64,000 nt of DNA from Heloderma charlesbogerti (taxonomy: Eukaryota; Chordata; Lepidosauria; Squamata; Helodermatidae), in NCBI GenBank assembly GCA_026122225.1, contig JANEZZ010001632.1, positions 186,001-250,000 of the forward strand. Reading direction: 5' to 3'. Both the position numbers and the translations under genes were made by a program. The stretch's first letter is position 1. Every line of letters begins with the position of its first letter. The notes under the pieces are model-generated. The model worked only from the letters and a program-made list of their open reading frames with translations. It did no database searches and was not told where the DNA came from. This document shows positions 1-13,037 of the stretch, one piece after another.

Positions 1-706
1 AGCCATGTATCCTGCTGAAACAAAACCATATTCTTTAACAGAAGGGAAAAGCATATCTAGCTGTGTTTTCCAGAATATATATGCCACATAAATTTAATGG
101 GGTACAATCCAGCCAAGGTAAAATATTTGAAGCCTCATTATTTCAGTGGAAGAACTGATAGCTTACATCGCTCACACTGAAATGAATGAAACCTTAAGGT
201 GCTTAATTTCAAGACTGCACACAATAGTGTTTAAACAAATGGCATACATGTAGAGTGAGTCAGTGGATTCTTATGAGTACATATGGAACTAATTGATTTG
301 AGGGGGGTAGCCAAAGTTTGATGTTTTCTCTCTCTTCAACTGCTCCCCCCGCTTCCAAGCTTATACTTTAAAACAGATTTGTGGTCGTCTTAGAGCTATT
401 CTCTGTGGGCCACTAAAATGACGTTCTGGCTGAAATATCTATGAATTAAATACCCCTCTCTATATTGTTGTGCATATTCTTAATCAAGAAATAAGTACAA
501 TACCATGTTCTGAAATATTGCAGAAAATCTGTCCACCCCCTCAAAGTTCTTTTTGTTTGTTAGCTAAAATAAACTGTGAAGAAAAAATATATATTGCCAT
601 TATAGTTTTAAGATATAATATTTTGCTTCCAAGGGAAAGTGACTGAAGTGGTTCCCATGGTCATATACATGGTTTTGTTGGAGTGGTTTGCCTCATAAAC
701 TAACTC

Positions 707-830
707 AGAAGTGATACCCTCCAGATGTTTTGGATGCAGCTCCCAGCATTCCTTACCATTGGCCATGATGGCTGGTCCTGATGGGAACTGAAGTCCAAAG
801 CATTGGGAACGGTTGGTGAGGATTGTTGTA
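707..830. mobile_element. Hairpin element remnant
   Basis: CCCTCCAGATGTTTTGGATG, CTCCCAGCATTCC and GGGAACTGAAGTCCAAAGCA match the internal arms of the hairpin family; the ends are lost. Confidence 0.7.
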
Positions 831-2180
831 ATTTGTATCCGAGGTTCTTGGAAAGTTGTAGTTTATGGTATGATCTTTGGGCAGGCGATATGGAAAAACA
901 TATCTTATGTATGTATTTGCGCTGCAGAATTGTTACAGAAGCCACCCATTATAGGCAAAATATAAAGTTTATTTGGCAGAGTGGAGAGTTAAAAACTTGT
1001 AACATGCTTACCCCACCCCACTGCCAAGAGGCATGAAAAATGCCCCAGACCAAACCTTGGGGTTAGTTGCTTCTGAGCTAATTCAAAAACTTCCATGCAC
1101 ACCAGTTAAGGTAATGTACCTATCAGGTTGCTGCCTGCTAGAGGGAAGGCTTCAATCTCGGAGGCTTCCAAGATTCCTGTGCCTTGCCAGGCTGTTACCA
1201 GAAGGGCAGGAGGAGTGACAGAGGCCATTTTTGCCTCTCTATTCTCCTTTTTAAAATGTTTCCTCTAGAGGGAGCTGCACTGCTGGGAACAGAACCAGGC
1301 CTGGAAAGGGCATAGGGTTCTATGGATCCTCTCCCCTCCCACCAGGACACCTCCTTTTTGACATGTACAACGTCATCCGAGGTCACTTTTGTGTCCTCAG
1401 AAAGCAGGCACCACAGTTATTTCCACAGCAGCTGCACGGGGGCAGGGGTGGCAGCGGGGGGAGGGATTGGATCTCAAAGTCCCCCTTCCAAAGTTATAGC
1501 AGTGTCTACAGCTTCAGGAGGGGAAATCTGAAAAATGCTATGACCCTTGGGCGCTCTCCCAAGGTATAAAGAGATGAAGTCTCAGAATGCTGAAACAATA
1601 TACATAGTTTTATTCCAAGAAGTAGCCCTACTCATTTCAGCCCTGAGTATGGGACTTCTTCAGGGGTTAGGTTTTTTTTCTCTATAAATGCCTGTAGAGA
1701 TCTCTGAAAAAGATAGTCTCCAAGATGAATCCAGGATTTCTTTTCAGTATCCTGAGATTTTGTCTCTATATTCCACTGGATCATTTTGGATGTTCTCCAG
1801 TTTTGTTTCACCATGCTCTCCCAGGGACCCTAGGATTGCATCATTAGGGGACCAAATATGTGGGTAGTGTTGCCCATGCCTGAAATCACTGCAGTTCTTT
1901 TTCTTTCTTTTTAATTTGAAGAAATTAGGGGTCTGCAATGCAAAATCAGTTATGGACTGTTCCAAAGCTATGGTCTGAGAAGCTTTGTTTATTTTGCAAC
2001 TATTTTGCAACTTTAGCTCTACTTTCTTCAGTGTTTCTGTATTGTCCTTTTTGAACAACATAGGGGGAATAAATGTTCAGAAAGTAAAGAATAAAACTTA
2101 GGAAGTACCCTCATTATAATTGTGGCAACCCTCCCCAGTCAAAATAGGCCAAAGGTGTCCTTTGGTTAAGATTGTCTCCA

Positions 2181-2243
2181 CATTGTGCTGGAGATCTGGG
2201 AATATTTCTCTCACTGCATTGTGCTGGAGATCTGGGAATATTT
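2181..2243 (+). repeat. 27-base direct repeat, two copies
   Basis: CATTGTGCTGGAGATCTGGG followed by AATATTT occurs at 2181-2207 and again at 2217-2243 with no mismatch. Confidence 0.92.
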
Positions 2244-4469
2244 TAATATGGTGTTGATTAGGGCTGTGCCGCTTCGTTGTTTGAAAGGTGGTTGACTACA
2301 CTCTTAAAATGGATTGGTGATTATCCCTTTTCCCCAGAAAGCCCTGGGAAGTGTAGTGCTGTGAAGAAGGCTTAGGATATCTAGAATGTCTATCTGTCTT
2401 CACCTCTACAGTGTGGTAGAAGTAGCAGTTGACACATGTTTGCCACATTCCACGGCCTTTCTAGAGATTGTGCAAAGCAGAGAATGTGTGTTCAACTTCA
2501 AGCTGCTTCCACCACACTTGAGAATGCCTGTCTTCTCTAGCCCTCCTTGGGTATTCGATAAAGCGTCCTGCTTAAACATGTGAGGAAGGGAAGCCCTGCT
2601 CCTCTCCTTCATTGCTCTCATCGCACTGAATGTGTGGAGGGCAACTGTCTCTCCGAGGGAGGTGTCCACGCAATCCAGAATGCTTGGATGATCAGCGTTC
2701 CAGATGGCATGGAGAGTCCCCATGGATAGAGGAGGCTCTCCGCTTCAGACAATCACCATCCATGCATTCAGTGTGATGAAAGTGAGGAAGGAGGGGTGGG
2801 GCTGGTGCATTGCCCCTCCTTGCATGTTTAAACAGCATGCTTTATTGAATGTCTGAAGAGGACTACCTTAACAGAGGATTTTCAGGGAAACACTAGACGT
2901 GATGCTGAATTCATCACTTGGAAGCACGTTGGGGGTGGGGCTTAAAATAAAAACAGTAGCTAGTGCAAAGGGGTGATTTTCATTGGGAGTGCAGGGAGGG
3001 GAGGTTTAACCCTCCCCAGTTGTGATCCCAGCAAAAACCTTCCCCCTAGATACTATTAGCCCTGGAAAATAGTTCCCTTTGGTACCAAAGGGGGCTCCCC
3101 CCCCCAGTGGCTAATAGCAACTGAGGGAATGATATTCATTGGAATTGTGACTGGGAGGAAACCCCCTTCCCATGTGTCTTGATCCTGATGAAAATCTCGC
3201 CCCCAATGCCTGCTAAGAATATAAAAAAAACAACCCTAAAGTGCTTCCAAGATGCAATTAGTATCATGTCCGGTTTGACCCTCAACTCCTGAACCAAATT
3301 ACAATTCCCAGGATTTTCTGGGGAAGCCAATTAAGCTGGCATAAAACTGATCTAAGCTTGCTGTGTAGATGCATTGCCTCAGATGTTACCCAGCATTGAG
3401 ATCAACCCTGCTTTGATCTGGTTTCTTTTTGTTCAGTGGGGGGAACTTGGGGAACTCCCCCGTTTTTGCACAATTCGCTACCTTCAGTGTCTCCACTTCC
3501 CTGAGGAGGAAGAGAGACATCTGATATTCTGTGCTAGTTGTATCTTGAAAGGGATGATGAAAGATCTGGAGATCTAGTTCCTACACATTCGTGCTCTAGA
3601 GGGGCTCTTCCCCTTGGTCAGCATGGTAGCTTGCAGATGCGAATGGTGTAAAGTGAATACTGGTCCTGTGACAACACGTCATTTCCTTTGTTTCTGCTTT
3701 GGGGGAGTGTGCTGCTACACATCTCTCATGTTCCAGCTAACTTAATATTGTATGTGTATGCTGCCTTGTGGGAAAAAAAGTTTTTTTTTTTAAAGTGTGG
3801 CATACATTTGTACAAGAATAAAAATAAAAATAGCATTGTAGGTTGTGAAGTCAGTATAAAAATGTAGCTTTTGTTATTTCCCCACAATAAGCTAGTGTTA
3901 ATCAAGTGGAGGGGGGATTGTGTTTTTTCAGCCCCTTCACCTTTTTCATGCCATGCTCATACAATTTTGAAAATTTTATATTTCCAAAAAGTAAGGCTCC
4001 AACGTTTTTTGCTTTCGTTGTCCTAGCAGCCCTAGGGGCAGCAGCAAGTCCTTCATATAAATCTCACATGACCTGCACAAGCTAATTTGAATATCTGCAG
4101 ACCCCTCCTCCTCCATTCCATCTTGGGACTCTGAACAGACAGACGATGTGACTTCACCATCAAATCAGATTTTTTATCTCCCTTATCTCTCTCCCCCCCC
4201 CCCCGCGCTTTTTATAGCATTATACCTGATGAAGATCTGGAGACCTCAAAAGGTTGCACATTTTTTCTGATTTTCTGATTGGCCTAAGAAAGGTATTGCA
4301 CTAATATAGATAATCAAGATCGATATAGTTAATTGTCACTGTTAATGATATCACTGCTGCTGCAGCCCATATTCAGTGTATTTAGTTTCTCCCCCCCCTC
4401 CCTCCCTCCCCACCCACAACTATTCTACTCTGCTTTTTCTTACACAATCCAAACTATATTTCCTTACAG

Positions 4470-5738
4470 TGTTGCACACCCAAGGCCCCATTGATGGCAG
4501 TCTGTATGCTAAAGTGAGAAAGAAAAGCTCCTCTGATACCAGCATTCCCAGTGGAGCCCAAGGGGCATCAACCAGTAGCCCTGATCACAGTGACCATACC
4601 CTATCTGTTAGCAGTGACTCAGGACACTCTACAGCTTCTGTAAGGACAGACAAGACGGAAGAGCATCCCCCTCCCGGAACAAAGAGAGTCTTGAGCCCCC
4701 AGGAGAAGGAAGAGCTGGACCAATTGCTTAGCGGCTTTGGCCTCGAGAACCTGGTCAGTCCTCTCAAGGATATGACCGATGCCCAAAGCAAGTACAGTGG
4801 GACTCGCCACATAGTGCCAGCCCAGGTCCACGTGAACGGAGACGCCAAGCACAAGGACCGGGAAACGGATATTCTGGATGATGAGATTCCCAGCCATGAT
4901 CTCCACAGCGTGGACAGCATTGGGACTTTGTCTTCCTCTGAAGGGCAGCATTCCAACCACCTTGGGAACTTCAGCTGCCATAAGAGCAGTCAGAATTCCC
5001 TCCTGTCGGACGGCTTTGGGAGCAACACTGGGGAGGAGCACCATAGCACTCTGGCCCCAGATCTGGGAATTGGCGTAGACCCCATCTATGAGAGGCCCTT
5101 TGGCAGTGCTGAGCCAAAGCAGTCGCAGCAGCTGTCGAGGAATCCTCCGGTCTCCACCCAGCCACAGGCCTACAGCCCCAGTAGCTATTCCACCCAGACA
5201 TGGGTGCGCCAACAGCAAATGGTCATCGCTCACCAGTACGTCTACTCCCCAGAGAATGAAGTCAGGGTTGGTGTTCCTGGTACAGGGGAGAACCCATGCA
5301 ACATGCAAAGCCAAGCCCGAGTTCCGGACACCCCTGCCCGGGGACCCAGCAGCAGGGACGCTGTACAGAGGGGGCTTGGGAGTATGCCACCTTCCAACAG
5401 TGTAGCAGAAGCCCCTGGGCCTGAGGTTTCTAAATCGAGGTTAGTCTCCGAGAAGGGTGCAAATGATCTTGACCTGAGATTGAATCCAGGAAGCCATGCA
5501 GGGGGCTTGCCGTCCTCCCCTACTCTGGATATTGATCAGTCAATTGAGCAGCTGAATCGGCTAATTCTGGAACTGGACCCCACGTTTGAGCCTATCCCCA
5601 CCCGTATCAATGCCATCAGCAGAGACCCAAGTCAGCTGAATGGCTTTGCCAGCCCTGAAATGGACGTGGGCGGACTTGGGAAGAGCCCTGGATTCCATGG
5701 GAAAACAGAAGTCACTGACAGGAATCTGTCCCAGCAGG
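4470..5738 (+). CDS. TNS3: TNS3 large internal exon (tensin-3 linker region)
   Basis: Tensin-3 is a focal and fibrillar adhesion scaffold that links integrins and talin to actin. This exon encodes about 423 residues of the disordered, Ser/Pro-rich linker between the N-terminal phosphatase-like/C2 region and the C-terminal SH2-PTB pair. It is recognised from tensin-3 specific stretches: VLHTQGPIDGSLYAKV at the start, ELDQLLSGFGLE, SKYSGTRHIVPAQVHVNGDA, ETDILDDE, SSQNSLLSDGFGSN, QTWVRQQQMV and an LD-like helix near the end. TNS1 differs at several of these. The acceptor is the pyrimidine-rich tract ending in AG at 4468-4469; two bases complete the first codon. The donor is GTGAGT at 5739, leaving one base of overhang. 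The open frame runs upstream to an ATG at 4376, but that part is intron. No stop or frameshift occurs, so the gene looks intact. Confidence 0.97.
5522..5602 (+). other. TNS3: LD-like helix in TNS3 linker, likely talin-binding site
   Basis: These 27 codons include IDQSIEQLNRLILELDPTF, an amphipathic helix resembling the LD motifs of paxillin (leucines and acidic residues spaced on one face) flanked by disordered sequence. From family knowledge, tensin-3 has a short talin-rod binding helix in this part of its linker, and I believe this is it. It is better conserved than its surroundings when compared with the mammalian protein as I remember it. The binding role is inferred from that similarity, not visible in the DNA. 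Confidence 0.7.
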
Positions 5739-7121
5739 GTGAGTTATTTTTTAATAATGCATGAATGAAATGTGATTCCCCCCCCCACATACACACACCA
5801 CAGTTGAAGGGGCCCCCATTTGATATTTCACAGTATGAATCTGTTAAAAGGTTTTAATTGAGAAATGGACTATGGATACCTCCTTTTCACAGATCTGTGG
5901 AATGTTGGGATGAAACTGAACTATCATTCATCTTTTTAATTAATTGGTTTTCCCCACCCCTCATATCAAAATAATTTCAGTCTACAAGACTGTCTTTGTG
6001 TGTTCCGTTCCACTGCATGCAATAGTCTTGCACAGATAATGAACTCCCAAGGTATTAGTTGGCCAATCAGATCTCCCTCCGTAGCATTTCACTCCCTCGC
6101 TCTACCACTTTTGCTGCCAGGTCCTCCCTAGGAAAGGATGGCTTTGGGCGAGAGGGCCAGGGAAGATCTGTCACTGGTGTTGAGCTTTTCGAGTAGGGAG
6201 GAACTGATGCATGCTGAAGGTTCACATTGGGGAGATGGATGAGCTGAGGGGTGGGTGTATTCACACAAAGACCTACTAGAGTTGTAAACATCTCAGAACT
6301 GTGAGCAACTTTTTGTTTTGGTGGTAGTTGTACTTACAGGGGCACTGCAAACCTACAGTTAAATGGGGGCTGTTCACATACCCATCCGGCTGGACAATCC
6401 TCTTGCTGAGGTGGAGAAGAAGGTGAGGAGTATGTGATTTAACAACCCCATGTAGAAGTCCTGCTTGTGTGATTGCTTCTCCTCAAATAAGGGGGTGAGA
6501 GATGGTGCAAATAACCACACACTGTATTATCTATATAGTGGAGTGGGGCAGGGGAAGTGAGTGACTTTGCCTGTTCCTCCTCCTTAGGTACAGGATAGGA
6601 CAGTTTAGTAAGCATGTGGACCAGACCTGTGAGATCCAGGGTTGCCTAGAATAAAATTTAGTTGTTCAGTAATGTTCCAAGAATCTTCCCTTGTAACACC
6701 AAATTGCTGTTCATTGCCCTTTTTCTAAAGGGAAATCCATGTCCTCTAAATTACAGGGTGGGGTGGCAACACTAACTTCATAGTTATGTTCCCTTTCCTC
6801 TCTTTAAAACAGAACAGAAACCACTCTGTGTTCCCCAACATTGATGGCATGCCATTTCTGTATTTGGGATCACTTTAACATCTGTGTGGTGTTTTCAGCA
6901 AACTGCTTGCTGAGCTTTGAGGAGCAGAATTCACTTTCTTTCTCCAAGGGTTCCAGGACCTGTGAAAATAAGTGTGCTAAAAATCCTTTAAGGTAGAGAT
7001 GCCAACGTGTGAAAATTTAAAAAAAAAAAGAAAGGGATGAAAATTAATTGCGGATTCTTCAGTGTGCTACACAGCCAAGACAACAGGGCTTTGGCAAGAC
7101 ATGAATGCCATTGCATTAAAC

Positions 7122-7447
7122 CAGGGGTACCGAAACACAGCCCCGGGATCCCAATCCAGCCCTCCAGAATTCCCCAGATGGGTCTTCCCCTTCCCGTGGC
7201 TCTGCCCCCTTCCCCCTGACCATTTGTGCAGCCTTTTCCCCCATTCTAAAAAATAGAAATGCCTCTTGTCAGGCTTAGTTACTGGCAGTAAACTTTAAGA
7301 TAACATTTGTTGGGATTTTTGGCCTGTCCATTTTGCCTTTGGGCCCAACCTGTTTGCCTTCAGCTCTGTCCACCACTGGAATATGGTCCCTGAGAGCTTC
7401 TCCAGATTGGAATTTGCCCTCAGGCTGAAAGAGGTTCAACACCCCTG
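7122..7447. mobile_element. hAT-like non-autonomous element
   Basis: Ends CAGGGGTACC and the inverse ACACCCCTG. Flanking 8-mers CATTAAAC and CACTAAAT match in 6 of 8. Confidence 0.65.
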
Positions 7448-7461
7448 CACTAAATCAATAT

Positions 7462-7640
7462 CTAGGAACATAGGAAACTGCTTTATACTGAATCAGACCA
7501 TTGGTCCATCTAGCCCAGTCTTGTCAACACTGACAGGCAGCAGCAGGATTCTTTTCCAGCCATGTCTAGGCATGCCAGGGATTGAACCTGGGACTTCTGC
7601 ATGCAAAGCAGGTGCTCCACCACTGAACTGTAGCCCCTCC
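7462..7640 (-). mobile_element. tRNA-derived SINE
   Basis: On the minus strand it starts GGGGCTACAGTTCAGTGGTG (box A) with GGTTCAATCCC (box B), so it has a tRNA-like head, followed by a core and the 3' end TCTGATTCAGTATAAAGCAG near 7480-7500. It abuts a plus-strand SINE tail at 7641-7765. Confidence 0.88.
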
Positions 7641-7765
7641 TCTCAGCGTAATCTGTATCTTGCAGGGTTGTTGTGAGGGTACAGATGGAATCATCTTCAT
7701 GCATTTCACCAACAGCTCCTAGGAGGAAGGGTGGGATAAAATATGATAATTTAAAAATCTTGAAG
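7641..7765 (+). mobile_element. SINE tail fragment
   Basis: TTGCAGGGTTGTTGTGAGGG and GGAGGAAGGGTGGGATAAAA are the 3' half of a Sauria-type SINE, without its head. Confidence 0.65.
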
Positions 7766-8180
7766 GAAACAGAACTTGGTATAAAATGCCAAGATAATAA
7801 TAAAAAAGGAAAAGCTCTTGTGAAGGAAAGCAAGACTTCAAAAATTCAGCTTCTCATTCCGAAGCTTCTGTTTGTTTTCATGATTTAAGTTCTTCTGCTG
7901 TCAAACTTTTCTTTGAATTTAGACCCTTGGGTATCATGCTAAGCTATAGAATGTGATGTGGGTTGATTTTTTTTCTCCTGCCTTAGCCAGTTTTGGAGCT
8001 GCAGGCTTTGCAGCCTAAGACCGTGGTCCCATGATATCTGGCTGCAAAAGGCAACCCACCTCTTGAAGCTTAGAAAGGGGATGGGAAGGATTGCCCAGTG
8101 GTCAGGTGCAGGGAAACATGATCTGGGGAGCTTTCTTGAACTGGGCTGTGCTCATCTCTCTTCTCTTCACAGTCATTCAG

Positions 8181-8408
8181 AGCCAGTGTGGTGTAGTGGT
8201 TAGAGTGTTGGACTGGGACTCAGGAGATCTGTATTCTAGCCCACATTCAGCTACGAAGCTCACTGGATGACTTTGAGCCAGTTGCTGACTCTCAGCCTAG
8301 CCTACCTCGCCAGGTTGTTGTGAGGATAAAATGGGGAGGAGGAGGACTGTGTAAGCCACCTTGGGTTCCTTGCAAGAGGAAAAAAGGCAGGATATAAACG
8401 TATTAATT
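8181..8408 (+). mobile_element. Sauria-type tRNA-derived SINE, full length
   Basis: Head TGTGGTGTAGTGGTTAGAGT (box A) and a box B-like TGTATTCTAGCCC, then the core with CAGGTTGTTGTGAGGATAAA and an end AAGGCAGGATATAAACGTAT. This is the best preserved SINE of its kind here. Confidence 0.92.
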
Positions 8409-10024
8409 AGTTACTTCAAGCAGGGGTGCTTGCATATTTAAATGTCCTTGCTTGGAAAGTCCGCCTCATCTTTAGACTGAGCAAGAAATACTTGATTCAA
8501 GGTGACATCTGCACAGTGTGGTACTGCCAACTTTTCCGCTGATCCTGCTGCTATGCTTTTTGCAGTGTCAGTAATGCTTAGTAGGTGATAACATTTATTT
8601 CCATGTGATGAAAACCTTCACCCATTCATTCCTACAGATCAAGTTGCTGTTAACGATACTACAGCAGGGCCATTTGAGAAGATGGCAACCCTATTTTTTT
8701 TTATGGAAATCTGTTTACCAGCTTCGAAAAAAAGGCCTTCATGGGGCATATCTAGAAGTTCCTTGTTTACTCTTCTTAACTGCAGTGTTAGGGAAGAATA
8801 TATGTTCCCTGTTTTATGGGTAGACTAGCTTTGGAAACTACTGCCAGCCTTTTCTTTGGCTACCCCACCTTTTTCTCCTCCGCTACTCATATTGTAAAGA
8901 GATGAGTAGGAAAAAAGTAATGACTGAAGCATGCTGCAACTGCTTTAGCATCCATAGTTTCTGGTTGGGAGAAAATTAATCGGTAGTTAAGGTCAGAGGC
9001 CTTCTCCACACAGACAGCAGATAAGGTAGTAAATTGGTGTCTGGACTGTTCCACCTCAGTCTGTACATATATAATCACATGGTTTATTGCTCCTGTGTAC
9101 AAATAATAGTAATAATAATTCCTTAACATAGAAATCTAGCACACCAGGGAGAAGGATCCTAGCCCCCCTGACATTCTAGTTTTCTATGGGAAGGGATTAA
9201 GGCCCCACTTTTGAGTTTTTGCTGCTGCTGCTGCTGTTATTGTTGCTAAATTTATTAATCAATGTTCTGTAGGAATATATTCCAAGTGATTTACAAAATA
9301 CAAGTAAATATACAAAATGCCAGTAAAAAAATGATAAAACAAGGGCAATTTAAAATAGAATATTCCCGTAAAGGGTAAAGTAGTTACACTGAAGGGGGAA
9401 ACTCCCATTTTTTTCCATGTGTGTGAGCCCTTTACAGTTGGCAGGGTAGGTATCTATTTTCTATTCTATGTCCATACTTAAAAGTGAGAATGAAATTATT
9501 CTGGTTAGAATAGAATTGGAGCCTTCCAATTAAAAGCCACTGTAGCTTGGCCTCCGTTGGAAGTGTGCTCCCACCTAGTTAGGCCTATAGGAATAGATGC
9601 TTTGGTTGAATCATATTCTTGCACAGGGATTCCTGGGAGATGGGTCTCCTTAACTGAGAGCTATGGGGGCGGGGGGGGGGCGGGGAAGGGTTTGCTGTCT
9701 TCTTACCTCACTCTCAACTTCACACCTTAGGGGCAAATGAAATCCTCTGATGGAGGAGTGCAAAGGTCAAAAACCTCTGTGTTAAAAAGGAAACTCACAA
9801 TTCCATCTGCCCAGCAGCCCTCAGCTGCCCAGGCATTCTGCCTCAGGTGATGGACAGCCCCTGACCTTTGGAAGCAAGAATCTTTGCTATTTTCTTTCAA
9901 GGAGTTTAGGCGTAGTAAGCAGGAAGAAGCTCCAGAGTCTACTTTTTGCAGGCCTAACTGAATTTCTTCACTAAACCGTTAAGCTGGTTAACGTTTCAAG
10001 CCCTATTATCTTATGTATCACATC

Positions 10025-10190
10025 TGTATCCTCCTCCTCCAAAGAACTCAGAGTGATGTATATCTTTGCAGAGATTCTGTGGGGTAGGATAGGCTGAGAG
10101 ATACTGACTGGCCCAAGGTCACCCAGTACGCTTCATAGATTAATGAAGTTTTGAACCTGGGGTCCCCTGACTGAAACCCCAGCAATACCA
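10025..10190 (-). mobile_element. Sauria-type SINE remnant
   Basis: CCAAGGTCACCCAGTACGCT and TTTTGAACCTGGGGTCCCCT match the core and box B region of the SINE in reverse orientation; the head is lost. Confidence 0.75.
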
Positions 10191-13037
10191 CAGTGGCTTT
10201 AATTATTATCACTCCCATCCTAGAAGCAATGGGAACTGTAGTTGTCTGAAGAAAGTAGGAATCAGTAAGGGCATATTTATGCCACAAGCTTATGTCAGTC
10301 TTATACCACTTTATAACAAATGCATCTTCTCTCCCACAATCCTGGGAAATCAGGTGGCTCTGTTAAAATACAACTCCTCAGCTACAGTTCTCACCTAAAG
10401 TGTAGATATGCCCAGAAAGAAAGAAGAATTATCTGCACCTTCACAAAAATTAGGCCTCAGAAAGGGAAAAGATACCATCCCCCTTCATTTTCACTTTCCA
10501 GTCCCCATTCACTTTCGTGTATGTAAAAATAAATAAATCCATAGATGACTTGAAAAATGAGATTCAACTGATTGAAACAATCTGGAACACCTTCAGAGAC
10601 CTTTGGGTGAGGGAAAAAACAAAGCCTTGAAGATTATCATATGTTAAGTGTCATAAATCCTTCTAGAGTATATCCATTTCAGGAGAGGGAGGGAGGGAAA
10701 AGAAAAATGGTATGTTGAGCTTTTCCAACTGTTCGCTTTCTATTAAGTTCACTGGGAAAGCAACTTTGCAGCATGACAGAAAACTGTTGCATTATCCAAA
10801 TGTGCTTTCCAGGGCTTTGGATAAGTCTTTTGAATTTCTACAGCAGTGATGACAGATCCCACACTAAAATAATTTGGGTTGAATTCTTTTGCATTAATTT
10901 ATGTTGATAGCCTTTTTTGCAGTTACCAGTTATTTGCACTATTTAGAGTGCAAAGTCAGGCTTTTGCTTTGGAGATCAGTTGATGTATTTCTTTCCTGCA
11001 TACAAACAAAAAGCAAAACAAAACTCACTGTGCCCTCACATTCTGGGCTTTCAGCTTGAGGGTGATTTAGAGGAAACCTGATTCAATTAAAAAAAAGCTG
11101 GCATTTTGCTGTTGCCCTATTACTCCAGATGAACGTATGCCATATTTTTGTGTGTGTGTGTGTGTATGTGTTGTTTCCCCCCCCCCTACCAAAATGTGAT
11201 TTGCATGGTATATCAAATCCAGAAGAGATCTTCATCCTTGGTCCTGTGGCCATCTTGGCCTGGCTAAGTCCTTCCATCTTCTAGCCACCTGGCTGACATT
11301 CAAGCAGTGCTTTTCATCCTGAATACATTTGGCATCCTAAGATCGTTTTCCTTGTTCCTTCCTCCTTCTAATTTTCTATGAGTTAGGTCCAGGTTCTGCC
11401 TTCCTTAAGGGGGAGGGCTCTGTTTGGTAAAGTTCCTCTACCTGATTTTTGGGGATTCCCCCCCGCACACACATACCACAGCTCACCCCATTCAGCAGGG
11501 TCTCCTGATGCTTTGTGTCGCATTTTCAGGGAGATGGAGGGGCTGCTGAGGGAAGGGTGTGGGGAAGCCCACTTCCATCCACACAGTTGATCCAGCTTAA
11601 ATCTGGATCCAACCCAACATGTTTTTTTTAAAAACCCAGGTGTCTACCCATTATGTACATAGACAGAACTATATTGCATGCACAGTGTCTGGAGAACATT
11701 TGGAGCAAAATGGAATGGGAAAAGACTCCAGTGGTCAAGCCATGGAACACTCTATGCTCCCATTACTGCCATTTTCTGCGCTTACCCCCTTTTACTGTAT
11801 TTCAGCCCCATCTCCCTACCTGTCTCCTGCTGTTCTCCTCTGTTGCCCCATTTCTTTGAAAAGAACCTTTACGTTATTTGTAGATGTGGGTGGAACCACT
11901 TGAATTTACATGAAGCTTTGTAGTTTTATTTTTTACCATAGCTGCCAAACCACTTCCCTGTTGCAGAATCTGTTCCAAATCACCATACCCAAGTTCAACC
12001 AGTAAGTGTGGTAGTATCCTGAGTGTACCAGCAGCTGTAGAAGCTTCTCTCCTCTTTCTGGGCCATGATGCACACATACTAAATCAGCATCGACAACAGA
12101 AGGACTGAGGGTTAAACGCATGCGCGTGCGCACACGCGCGCACACTCTGCCAGCTTAGCAGCAAGAGAGGTCTGTAAAGGGCCTGGTGATGGTAGCAATG
12201 GGACTCGCTAGCAATACACTTTGATAATCAGGGTGAGGGAGCTATTGCCTGTTACCCTCTCCATCCTCCTCTTTAAGTGGGCCTCCTGTGAAACAAGTTG
12301 CTGACCATGGCGCTAAAGCCTCCCACTCTGTCAGCCCACATTTGGTGGCATCCTTCATTCTTTGAAAATTTGGTGTATGATCCATCCCTGCATGTGCCGC
12401 AGGATCACCCTTCTTGGTACACGCACTGCAGCATATCTGCTGATACCCAGAACGAGAAGCCAGCTTGCTTCCTGTTTCCCTGTGCAGCCCTCCCTCTTGA
12501 ACCCACAGCCACGGTGGGGAATTTGAGTTCAAAGCTTTGTAGGTGTGCAGAGGGGACAGAGGGGAGAAGGCTCCGTTAGTCCCTCCAGTGATGCATCTAC
12601 ACATCCGCAGCTCTACATGCTCAGAGATGGATTGTTCCCTTAAATCTTTGAATATTTTTAATGTCAGTAAATACAGATGCAAGCATGTATTTGCTAACTT
12701 ATATAACTCTGGTTACAAGTTTGGAGGGGGAAGCTATAATGCCAAATCTGGAATAATATTTACTTAATAATATTTACTTAATAATATTTACAAAATGCAT
12801 TCAGGAATGTGGATGACCAAGGAGTTATTTGTGGCATCTTGCAATTGAAGATGAAAGAATTATTTGTTGTCTAAATTGGCATGGAATTAACACTGGCTAT
12901 GTTTTTGAAAGGGAATAGAAAAGCAATGTGTCAGTTTTTACTAAGCTTTAAAAACTTCATGTAATCGCCCTTTGAAAGAAAAAATTAGTATAGACAATGC
13001 CTGGGTGTCCTAGCCCATATCTGAAAGCCAATCTGTT

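Larger units (their letters stand above)
1..4469 (+). other. TNS3: TNS3 intron, 3' part
   Basis: Intron upstream of the large exon; its 5' end is outside the window. It holds a palindromic element remnant near 707-830, a 27-base direct repeat at 2181-2243 and scattered homopolymers. I recognise no exon, RNA gene or promoter. The last 90 bases are T/C-rich and form the acceptor tract. Confidence 0.85.

Noticed and set aside
4376..4469. ATG at 4376 as a TNS3 start
   Set aside because: The segment is a pyrimidine-rich intron end with an acceptor at 4468-4469, and the coding match to tensin-3 starts only after it.
4619..5314. 231-codon minus-strand frame opposite TNS3
   Set aside because: It is the complement of a conserved coding exon and shows no family of its own.
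4470..5738. TNS1 instead of TNS3
   Set aside because: The conserved blocks, such as the VLHTQGP start, SSQNSLLSDGFGSN and the IEQLNRLILELDPTF helix, fit tensin-3 and differ from tensin-1.
8181..8260. tRNA gene at the SINE head
   Set aside because: Box A and B-like strings are present, but the sequence does not fold as a full tRNA and continues into the SINE body.
12242..12682. 146-codon minus-strand frame
   Set aside because: No family recognised and an overlapping plus-strand frame is equally open; treated as chance.
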